Of a stretch of DNA of 64,000 nucleotides, positions 16,537 through 23,908 are shown one piece after another. This DNA is from Streptomyces graminofaciens (GTDB lineage: Bacteria; Actinomycetota; Actinomycetes; Streptomycetales; Streptomycetaceae): assembly GCF_030294945.1 (NCBI RefSeq), contig NZ_AP018448.1:11256501-11320500 (forward strand). Direction: 5' to 3'. The stretch's first letter is position 1. Each line of letters opens with the position of its first letter. A program made the position numbers and the translations under genes. The notes beneath the pieces are model-generated. The model was not told the DNA's origin and ran no database searches. It worked only from the letters and a program-made list of their open reading frames with translations.

Positions 16537-17685
16537 ATGGCCAGCAATTTCAGTAGACGACGGATCCTCACCACCGGCGCGGGCGCCGCACTCGGCGGTC
16601 TCGTGGCGACCGGTGCCGCGCAGGCCGCCACCGCCTCGGACGCGTCGGGCCGGGTCGGTTCGCGGACCGGCGCGGAGGAGACCCGTTCGCTCGACGAGCT
16701 GTACCGGGCGGCCCTCGCCGAGGGCGGCAAGCTCGTCATCTACTCCGGCGGGGACGTCGACAGCCAGGCGGCGGGCGTACGGGCCGCCTTCAAGAGCCGC
16801 TTCCCGGAGATCGACCTGACGATCGTCGTGGACTACAGCAAGTACCACGACGTCCGTGTCGACAACCAGTTCGCGACCGACACCCTGGTCCCCGACCTCG
16901 TCCAGCTCCAGACGCTCCAGGACTTCACCCGCTGGAAGCGCCAGGGCAGGCTGCTCTCCTACAAGCCCGCCGGATTCTCCAAGGTCCACAAGGGCTTCCG
17001 CGACCCGGACGGGGCCTGGACGGCCCTGGCGGTCATCGGCTTCAGCTTCATGTACGACACCCAGGCGGTCGGCGCCGACGCCCCCAAGACCCCGCTGGAC
17101 CTGGTCGACCCGCGCTGGAAGGGCGCCATCGCCTCCTCCTACCCGCACGACGACGACGCGGTCCTCTACCTGTTCTCCCTCTACCAGCAGACGTACGGCT
17201 GGGACTGGGTGGCGAAGTTCGCGGCGCAGCAGCCGCAGTTCGCCCGCGGCTCCCACACCCCCGGTGTCGCCGTCAACGGCAAGCAGAAGACCATCGGCGT
17301 CGGCACCTCGGGCAGCGCGGTGGCCGGCTCGGCCGCCGTGAAGTGGGTCGCGTCGGAAGGCGCCCCCTTCATGGCCTGGGGCCAGCGCGCCGCGATCCTC
17401 AAGCAGGCCGCCAACCCCACGGCCGCCAAGCTCTACCTCAACTGGCAACTGTCCGAAGAGCGCCAGAAGGCGAGCTTCAACGGGTGGTCGGTCCGTACCG
17501 ACGTCACCCCGAACGCCTCGCTGAAGCCGGTGTGGGAGATCCCCGACGCGCATGTCGACGGCTTCCCCCGCTTCATGGAGGACCGCGCGAACATCGAGCG
17601 GCTGAAGCAGACATTCGCCCTCTACTTCGGTGAGGTCAAGGGCGACCCGACGCCGGGCGTGCTGGGCCTGCGCCCCGGGCGGTAA
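16537..17685 (+). CDS. Tat-exported ABC transporter substrate-binding protein, orphan
   Basis: A 382-residue extracellular solute-binding family 1 protein of the iron(III)/phosphonate-like type. The N-terminus has a twin-arginine signal (SRRRILTTGAGAALGGLVATGAAQAATA) without a lipobox cysteine. The body begins LYRAALAEGGKLVIYSGGD and contains FMYDTQAV, LVDPRWKGAIASSYP and AANPTAAKLYLNWQLSEE, typical of Fe3+-binding-type proteins. ATG 16537 has AAGGA upstream. No permease or ATPase gene is adjacent; the next genes are a two-component system. It may work with a distant transporter or as a sensor's ligand binder. The cargo is not proven. Confidence 0.78.
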   Translation: MASNFSRRRILTTGAGAALGGLVATGAAQAATASDASGRVGSRTGAEETRSLDELYRAALAEGGKLVIYSGGDVDSQAAGVRAAFKSRFPEIDLTIVVDYSKYHDVRVDNQFATDTLVPDLVQLQTLQDFTRWKRQGRLLSYKPAGFSKVHKGFRDPDGAWTALAVIGFSFMYDTQAVGADAPKTPLDLVDPRWKGAIASSYPHDDDAVLYLFSLYQQTYGWDWVAKFAAQQPQFARGSHTPGVAVNGKQKTIGVGTSGSAVAGSAAVKWVASEGAPFMAWGQRAAILKQAANPTAAKLYLNWQLSEERQKASFNGWSVRTDVTPNASLKPVWEIPDAHVDGFPRFMEDRANIERLKQTFALYFGEVKGDPTPGVLGLRPGR

Positions 17686-17827
17686 GGGCCCGGTCCGACG
17701 CGACGGCCTGGCCGAAAACCACGGGCACGGCGGACTCCTTTACTCCGGTCACACTGGTCACTGCCTACACTCGGCTGGCTTCGCCAGCTCCATGCCAGTC
17801 CGGACCGCCGCAGAGGGAATCGCCGCC

Positions 17828-19045
17828 GTGCCCGTCATCGCCGCCGTGCCCGCCATCGCCCCCGCCTTCGTGCGCCGAGGTTCGCTGTCGCTTCGACGGC
17901 TGCCGGACCTGGTGTTCCTGACCCTCGTCATCGGCGGCGTGATCCGGCTCGCGGACCAGAACTCCGGACTGTGCTGGGAACTCGTCCCGGTCATCACGCT
18001 GCTGGCCGTGGGCTACGTGGCCGGCCTCGCCCTCTGGGACCGGCTGGGGCGCTGGGGGCGGCCCGTCTGGCTCGCGGCGCTGCTGGGCATGTGGGCCTAC
18101 GTCTCCTGGGCGATGCCCGCGCCGCTCGCCATGAGTTACACCTGGCTGGCGCTACCGCTGGCGATCCTCGCGCTGCGCATGTTCGCGGCCCGGACGGCGG
18201 TCGCCGTCGTCGGAGTGATCACCGTGCTGCTCGTGATTCTGATCGCCCACACCGCTCGGACGCCGCACCTCGAAATGGTCGTGCCCCCGGCCGCCGCGCT
18301 CTGGGCCACGGTCGTCCTCTACCGCACCCAGCAGTGCCTCCTCGCCGAACTGAACCGGACCCGCGCCGAACTGGCCCGGGGTCAGCGCGAGGCAGGCCGG
18401 CTCGCCGAACGGGCCCGTATCGCCCGGGACCTGCACGACACGCTCGCCCAGGAACTCGCCGGCAGCCGCATGCTCCTGCAGTCCGCCGACCGCGCCTGGG
18501 ACCGCCGCCCGGACCTCGCGAGGACCCAGGTCCGCGCGGTCGTCGACGCCCTCGGCGCCAACCTCGACGAGACCCGCACCATCATCCGCGACCTGACCCC
18601 GCCCGCCCTGGAGCGCGACGACCTCGCGACCGCGCTGCACACGCTGTGCACCCGTCCCCGCACCACCGCCACGGCACCGAGGATCGCCTTCTGCACCCGG
18701 GGCGGGACCGGCACAGTCCCCGCGGACCGGGCCACCGCCCTGCTGCGCGCCGCCCAGGGCCTGCTGGCCAACGCCCAGGAACACGCGCACGCCCGGCATG
18801 TGTGGGTCACCCTCGACCACCAGGACGGCGAGACGGTCACCGTGGAGGTACGGGACGACGGCGTGGGCTTCGACACGGCGGCCGCAGTCGCGCGGCCGGG
18901 CGGCCGCGGCCTAGGGCTGGCCGCGGTCCGTGAGCGCCTCGGCGCGCTCGGCGGCTCCCTCACGGTCGAGAGCGCCCTCGGACGCGGCACACTCGCCCGC
19001 GCCACCCTGCCCCTGAGTACCTTCGCCCTGGCGGGAACGCGTTGA
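17828..19045 (+). CDS. Two-component sensor histidine kinase, NarL-type (HisKA_3)
   Basis: A membrane sensor kinase of about 405 residues. Five or six hydrophobic segments fill the first 170 residues; then come the dimerisation box ERARIARDLHDTLAQELAG (phospho-acceptor His203 from this start) and a HATPase domain with LLANAQEHAHARHVWV, VRDDGVGFDT and GGRGLGLAAVRERLGALGG. GTG 17828 has GAGGG upstream and is preferred; ATG 17792 would add 12 residues but lacks a ribosome site. It overlaps the response regulator start by 4 bases (TTGA). A TACACT box at 17766-17771 could be its -10 element. Confidence 0.87.
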   Translation: MPVIAAVPAIAPAFVRRGSLSLRRLPDLVFLTLVIGGVIRLADQNSGLCWELVPVITLLAVGYVAGLALWDRLGRWGRPVWLAALLGMWAYVSWAMPAPLAMSYTWLALPLAILALRMFAARTAVAVVGVITVLLVILIAHTARTPHLEMVVPPAAALWATVVLYRTQQCLLAELNRTRAELARGQREAGRLAERARIARDLHDTLAQELAGSRMLLQSADRAWDRRPDLARTQVRAVVDALGANLDETRTIIRDLTPPALERDDLATALHTLCTRPRTTATAPRIAFCTRGGTGTVPADRATALLRAAQGLLANAQEHAHARHVWVTLDHQDGETVTVEVRDDGVGFDTAAAVARPGGRGLGLAAVRERLGALGGSLTVESALGRGTLARATLPLSTFALAGTR

Positions 19046-19710
19046 CCGGGACGACCGCGACACCCGACCTGCGCATCGTCGTCGTCGACGACCACGCCGT
19101 CGTACGCGCCGGACTGCGCGCCCTCCTCACGGGCGAACCCGGCTTCGACGTCGTCGCCGAGACCGGCGACGGCGAGGAGGCGGTGGACCTCGTCGCCCGG
19201 CTCCGCCCCGACGTGGTGCTGATGGACCTCCGGCTGACGGACGACCCGGCGACCGGCTCCCGGATGAACGGCGTCGACGTGACCCGCGAGATCACCACGA
19301 GCACTCCGGGCGTACGGGTCGTCGTCCTCACGAGTTACGGCAGCCAGGGCGACGTCGTACGCGCGATGGAGGCCGGGGTCCGCGGCTACATCCTCAAGGC
19401 GGGCCCGCCCGAGGAACTGTTCCGTGCCGTGCGCGCCGCGGCCTCCGGCGGCATGGGCCTCGCCCCCGAGGCCGCGGGCCACCTCGCCGGCCACGTGGCC
19501 GAGCCGGAGACCGTCCTCAGCGCACGGGAGATCCAGGTCGTGCGGCTGCTCGCCGAGGGCCGCAGCAACCGGTCCATCGCCAACGCCCTGTTCCTCACCG
19601 AGGCGACGGTCAAGACCCACCTCGTCCGCGTCTACCGCAAGCTCGGCACGGAGAACCGGGCGAGCACGGTCTCGGAGGCGGTCCGCCGGGGGCTGCTGGA
19701 ACTGGGCTGA
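19042..19710 (+). CDS. LuxR/NarL-type response regulator
   Basis: A 222-residue two-component response regulator. The receiver has the acidic pair Asp16-Asp17, phospho-acceptor Asp62 (VVLMDLRL), VLTSYG and YILKAG. The C-terminal LuxR DNA-binding domain reads LSAREIQVVRLLAEGRSNRSIANALFLTEATVKTHLVRVYRKLGT. The start is an unusual TTG that overlaps the kinase stop codon (TTGA), so translation depends on the kinase gene. The targets are unknown; the orphan binding protein upstream is one candidate. Confidence 0.88.
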   Translation: MTGTTATPDLRIVVVDDHAVVRAGLRALLTGEPGFDVVAETGDGEEAVDLVARLRPDVVLMDLRLTDDPATGSRMNGVDVTREITTSTPGVRVVVLTSYGSQGDVVRAMEAGVRGYILKAGPPEELFRAVRAAASGGMGLAPEAAGHLAGHVAEPETVLSAREIQVVRLLAEGRSNRSIANALFLTEATVKTHLVRVYRKLGTENRASTVSEAVRRGLLELG

Positions 19711-19803
19711 GCCGCCCGCCTCCCTTCGGGGGCCACGATCCCGACGTCCGGCCCCGGTTACCTGCCCGCGGAGGCCGAGAGGCCGCGTGCCTATGGTCGG
19801 GGC

Positions 19804-20674
19804 ATGACCACCGATCACTTCCCGTCCCCCTGGCCGTCCACGACCACGGGGGCGACGGCCCACCCCTCCTCCTGATCCACGGCGCCGCCCGCACCCTCGC
19901 CGACTGGACGGCCGTCGCGCCCTTACTCGTCCACCGGCACCGCGTACTCGCCGTGGACCTGCGCGGCCACGGCCACTCACCGTCCGGAACCTGGAGCATC
20001 CCCGCCGTACTCGGCGACATCGAGGCCGTACTCACCGAGTACGGCGTCCCGGGCGCCCTCCCCGTCGGACACTCCCACGGCGGCATGCTCGCCGCGCTGT
20101 ACGCGACCGAGCACCCGGAGGTGACGCCCGGCGCGGTGAACCTGGACGGGTACGGGTGGGGCAGGCCCGACCAGTACATGGGGCTCGACGCCACCTACGT
20201 CGAGGAACGCCTCGCACAGGTGTGGGAGACGGCGAGGGCGTCGGCGGGCCCGGTGCTCCCGGCCGACGGACTGAAGGACCTGCTCGCCCAGCAGCGCGCG
20301 ATGTCAGATCAACTCGGCATTCCCAACGAGCTGCTGGAGGCCGGAGTCCTGCGCTCGGTCCGCGAACGCGCCGACGGGCGGTGGGACGTGCGGCCCGAGC
20401 GCGAGCACGCCCTGGAGATGCTGGCCGCGATCGACTCCCTCGACCTCTTCGCCCTGTTCCGACGCGTCCCCCGGCCGCTGCTGCTCGGGCGCGCGCAGCG
20501 GCCCGTGCCGTCCGTCCCGGGCCTCGACTGGCTCCACGACCTGGCGACCTCGCCGAACTCGCGGACGAGCAGCCCGAGGTGACGGTCGCGGAGATCGACG
20601 GCACCCACGCCATGCTCCTGGAGAACCCGGAGGCGGTCGCGGACACGATTCTCCGCTTCACCGCGGGCACCTGA
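19804..20674 (+). pseudogene. Alpha/beta hydrolase broken by two frameshifts
   Basis: Conceptual translation gives a hydrolase only if the frame changes twice. ATG 19804 (MTTDH) is in one frame. The body (SLPVPLAVHDHGGDG, PLLLIHGAARTLADW, AVDLRGHGHS, and the nucleophile elbow VGHSHGG) is in a second frame that has no start codon of its own. The C-terminus (LAELADEQPEVTVAEIDGTHAMLLENPEAVADTI, with the expected His) is in a third frame after about 20540. The second shift may involve a small deletion. Sequencing error at both places is possible, but a decayed gene is the simpler reading. Confidence 0.7.
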
Positions 20675-20681
20675 GCACCCG

Positions 20682-21479
20682 TCAGTGCGCGCCCATCGCC
20701 TCGAACTCCGTGCCGCACGGCCCGGCTCCGTCGCTCTCAAGGAGGGGGACGGGGTCTCCGCTCATCGTCAGGACGTCGTAGTAGCGGCCGATGCGCTCGG
20801 TGGAGCGGCCGACATAGTGGCCGATGAAGGAGCGGCGGAAGCGCTCGGCCGTACGGTTCGGCTGGGAGCCGTGGACCAGACTGCCGTTGAAGAACAGCAC
20901 GTCACCCGGCCGCATGTCGACGGCCACGGCGGTGAGACCGGGCGGCGGCGGCACGTACTCCCGCACGAACGACAGCTGCTCGTCGGCCTCCTCCGGGCAG
21001 AACAGGTCCATGCGATGGGTGCCCGGTACGACCTCCAGACCGCCGTTGTCCCGGTCGATCACATCGCAGGCGATCCACGCGGCCACACAGGTGCCCGGCT
21101 CCACCCGCAGATAGAAGTTGTCCTGGTGCAGGGCCTGCCCACGGGCCCCCGGCGGCTTGAAGTAGAACATGCTCTGCGCGGCCAGGACCTCCTCCCCGAG
21201 CAGCTTCTCCAGGATCTTCCGCAGCCGCGCGTCGAGGAGCACACGCAACGACAGGTCGTCGATGCGATGCGGGTGCATCACGCGCGGGTAGACGTGCAGG
21301 GGATCGACGGACGCCTCCTCAAGCGCGGCGGCACGGGGCGCGAAGTGCCCCGGGATCGGGCCGCCCGCCTGCACGGCGGCGAACCGGTCGCACAACTGAT
21401 CGATCTCTTCGGTCGAGAACAGTCCCCGCACGACCAGATAGCCGTCGCTGTCGAAGACCTCCCTGTCCGTGACTGCCAT
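20682..21479 (-). CDS. Phytanoyl-CoA dioxygenase (PhyH) family protein
   Basis: A 265-residue Fe(II)/2-oxoglutarate-dependent oxygenase. The metal-binding HxD is in GQALHQDNFYLRVEPG and the distal His plus 2-oxoglutarate-binding Arg are in DVLFFNGSLVHGSQPNRTAERFRRSFIGHYV. It begins with the usual DGYLVVRGLFS. The ATG at 21479 has AGGGG upstream. It is transcribed divergently from an AraC-type regulator 64 bases away, an arrangement in which the regulator often controls the enzyme. The substrate is unknown. Confidence 0.85.
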   Translation of the reverse strand: MAVTDREVFDSDGYLVVRGLFSTEEIDQLCDRFAAVQAGGPIPGHFAPRAAALEEASVDPLHVYPRVMHPHRIDDLSLRVLLDARLRKILEKLLGEEVLAAQSMFYFKPPGARGQALHQDNFYLRVEPGTCVAAWIACDVIDRDNGGLEVVPGTHRMDLFCPEEADEQLSFVREYVPPPPGLTAVAVDMRPGDVLFFNGSLVHGSQPNRTAERFRRSFIGHYVGRSTERIGRYYDVLTMSGDPVPLLESDGAGPCGTEFEAMGAH

Positions 21480-21543
21480 CCGCGTACCCCTTCTCTTCGG
21501 TGTCCTGTCTGCTTCACGCTAGGTCGGAGCGCCTTTCGGAGGG

Positions 21544-22458
21544 ATGCCTGTGCGTGCTGACGAGTTGCCCGAGACCGCTGTCCCGTCACCACCGGCCGGC
21601 CAGATGATCATCGGCCGCTTCGACCAGCCGCCCCCGTACGCCATCACACGGCCCAGAGGATCGGACAGCTGGCTGTTCACCTGGACCACGGGCGGCGCCG
21701 GACTGCTGCGGCAGGGCGCGGCCGAGGCGACGGCGGCCTCGGGCGACCTCGTGGTCCTCGGCCCGGGTGTACCCCAGCACTACAGGGTCCGGCCCGGCGC
21801 CGGGAACTGGGCGTTCTGGTGGGCGCACTGCCAGGCCAGACCCTCCTGGGCGGCCTGGCTGCGCCCGTACGAGACCGCCGATCTGCTGTACGCCGTGCCC
21901 CGGGCCCCCGGTGGCATCCGCGAGCGCGTCGACGCGGCCTTCCGCCGGATGCTCGCCGACGCACGCTGGACGGGGGAGGGCGCACCGCCGGCTCGGGCCG
22001 CACCCGAGTCCGTGCCCGACGGCGAGGTCGCCGTGGCGCACGGCACGGCCGCCCGCGAGCTCGCCCTCTGCTCGTTGGAGGAGGTCGTGCTGCTGGCCGC
22101 CGCCCGGGCCGAGCCGCGCCGGACCGGCACCGACCCGAGGATCCGCCGGGCCGAGGACCTCATCGCCGCCGACCCGGGCGCCCCGCACACCGTGGCCTCC
22201 CTCGCCGAGCGCGTGTCCCTCTCCCCGTCCCGATTCGCCCACCTGTTCACCGAGCAGCTCGGTCACTCCCCGATGCGCGCGCTCCTCCACGCCCGGCTCC
22301 TGCACGCGGCCCGGCTCCTGGAAGCCACCGAACTCCCCGTCGAACGCGTGGCCGCCGCCTCCGGGTTCGGCAGCCCGTTCCACTTCAGCCGTGTGTTCCG
22401 ACAGCGGTACGGGGTGCCGCCGGGGGCGTACCGGAACGGTCTCAGGGACGGCGGCTGA
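21544..22458 (+). CDS. AraC-family transcriptional regulator
   Basis: A 304-residue regulator. The N-terminal half is a cupin-like sensing domain (SWLFTWTTGGAGLLRQGAAE and GDLVVLGPGVPQHYRV). The C-terminal half holds two helix-turn-helix motifs: HTVASLAERVSLSPSRFAHLFTEQLGHSPMRAL and VERVAAASGFGSPFHFSRVFRQRYGVPPGAYR. GGAGGG directly abuts ATG 21544, so the in-frame GTG 21550 is the better-spaced start. It is divergent from the PhyH gene, its likely target. Confidence 0.85.
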   Translation: MPVRADELPETAVPSPPAGQMIIGRFDQPPPYAITRPRGSDSWLFTWTTGGAGLLRQGAAEATAASGDLVVLGPGVPQHYRVRPGAGNWAFWWAHCQARPSWAAWLRPYETADLLYAVPRAPGGIRERVDAAFRRMLADARWTGEGAPPARAAPESVPDGEVAVAHGTAARELALCSLEEVVLLAAARAEPRRTGTDPRIRRAEDLIAADPGAPHTVASLAERVSLSPSRFAHLFTEQLGHSPMRALLHARLLHAARLLEATELPVERVAAASGFGSPFHFSRVFRQRYGVPPGAYRNGLRDGG

Positions 22459-22477
22459 CCTGTTGCCTCAAAGCTTC

Positions 22478-23737
22478 TCAGCCTCCGAACGCGAGCAGCG
22501 ACAGCCACAGCGCCACCACGGAGGAGACCAGCGCCACCGGCACGGTGATCAGCCCCAGCCGGGTGAACTCGCCGAGCTCCACGTCGTGCTCGTGCTGATG
22601 GACGATGCGCCGCCACAGCAACGTGGCCAGGGAACCGGCGTACGTCAGGTTGGGGCCGATGTTGACCCCGAGGAGTACGGCGAGGACGGCGCCCGTGCCG
22701 AGCGGGGCGGCGAGCGGCACGAGGACCAGCACCGCGGGCAGATTGTTGATGACGTTGGCGAGGAGCGCGGCGAGGGCGGCGATGCCCAGGAGCGCGGCCA
22801 GGCCGGAGCCGCTCGGCATCACCTGGCCGAGCGCGTCGGCGAGGCCGTTGTCGACGACGGCCCGGACGACGACGCCCAGCGCCAGCACGAACGCGAGGAA
22901 CGGCAGGGATATCGACCTGAACAGCGCGAGCGGGCCGGTGGTGCGGCGTACCAGCGCGCGTACCGCGAGCACCACGGCCCCCGCCAGCGCCGCCCAGGCG
23001 GGGTCGACCCCGACGACCGACGCGGCCACGAACCCGCCGAGCGTGCACAGGACCGTGACCAGGGCGAACAGTGGCAGCTCGGGCGCCTCGTCCTGGCTCT
23101 GCCCGGCGGGCGCCGGTGCGTCCAGGTCGTCCGCGAAGAAGCGACGGAACACCAGGTACTCGGCGGCCACGGCCACCGCCCAGGGCGCTGCCATCAGCAG
23201 CGCGAACCGCGTGAAACTCAGCCCGCTCGCCGTGAACGCCAGCAGATTGGTCAGATTGGAGACGGGCAGCAGCAGTGAGGCCGTGTTCGACAGATGCGCG
23301 GTGGCGTACGCGTGCGGCTTGGGGCGGGCGCCGAGCCGGGCGACGGTCGCGAACACCACCGGAGTGAGCAGCACGACCGTGGCGTCCAGGCTGAGCACCG
23401 CCGTGATGCCGGAGGCCAGCGCGAACGTCGAGGCGAGCAGCCGCCGGGGCCGGCCCGCCGAGGCGCGCGCCATCCACGCCCCGCACGCCTGGAAGAGCCC
23501 CTCGTCGTCGCAGAGTTTGGCCAGCACCAGCACGGCGGCGAGGAAACCGAGCACCGGCCCCAGCATCTCGGCCTCGGCGCGCGCGTGATCGAGGGAGACC
23601 GCCCCGGTCGCCACCGCCAGCCCGGCCGCCGGGACCGCGACCACCGCCTCGGGCAGTCCGAACGGACGCGCGACCGCGCAGCCGAGGACGACGAGCAGCA
23701 GGACGACGGAGAGGACCTCGGCGAGGGCGGTGTTCAC
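22478..23737 (-). CDS. ArsB/SLC13-like anion permease
   Basis: A 419-residue membrane protein with about 11 hydrophobic segments, of the ion-transporter superfamily that includes ArsB and NhaD. Markers include LSLDATVVLLTPVVFA, LSNTASLLLPVSNLTNLLAF and LANVINNLPAVLVLVPL with NIGPNLTYAGSLATLLW. GTG 23737 gives the usual ArsB length; its ribosome site is weak. No arsR or arsC gene is nearby, so arsenite export is only a family-based guess. It ends 19 bases from the convergent AraC gene. Confidence 0.75.
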   Translation of the reverse strand: MNTALAEVLSVVLLLVVLGCAVARPFGLPEAVVAVPAAGLAVATGAVSLDHARAEAEMLGPVLGFLAAVLVLAKLCDDEGLFQACGAWMARASAGRPRRLLASTFALASGITAVLSLDATVVLLTPVVFATVARLGARPKPHAYATAHLSNTASLLLPVSNLTNLLAFTASGLSFTRFALLMAAPWAVAVAAEYLVFRRFFADDLDAPAPAGQSQDEAPELPLFALVTVLCTLGGFVAASVVGVDPAWAALAGAVVLAVRALVRRTTGPLALFRSISLPFLAFVLALGVVVRAVVDNGLADALGQVMPSGSGLAALLGIAALAALLANVINNLPAVLVLVPLAAPLGTGAVLAVLLGVNIGPNLTYAGSLATLLWRRIVHQHEHDVELGEFTRLGLITVPVALVSSVVALWLSLLAFGG

Positions 23738-23828
23738 AGGGGGACTTTCAAGACGTTCGGCGGGCGGAGACTGACGCACCCTACAGACGTCCGCCCCGAA
23801 ACCTCGCACGGGCGTGCGGTCTTGTCGT

Positions 23829-23888
23829 CAACCCCACAGCAGCCGCGGAAACGGCCTTCAACCCCACAGCAGCCGCGGCAACGGACTT
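23829..23888. repeat. Two tandem 30-bp repeats
   Basis: Two adjacent 30-bp copies beginning CAACCCCACAGCAGCCGCGG differ at only two positions. They lie between the ArsB-like start and the 3' end of the SpoIIE phosphatase gene, outside coding sequence. Confidence 0.8.
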
Positions 23889-23908
23889 CGGCCCGCCGCC
23901 CCGGCCGC

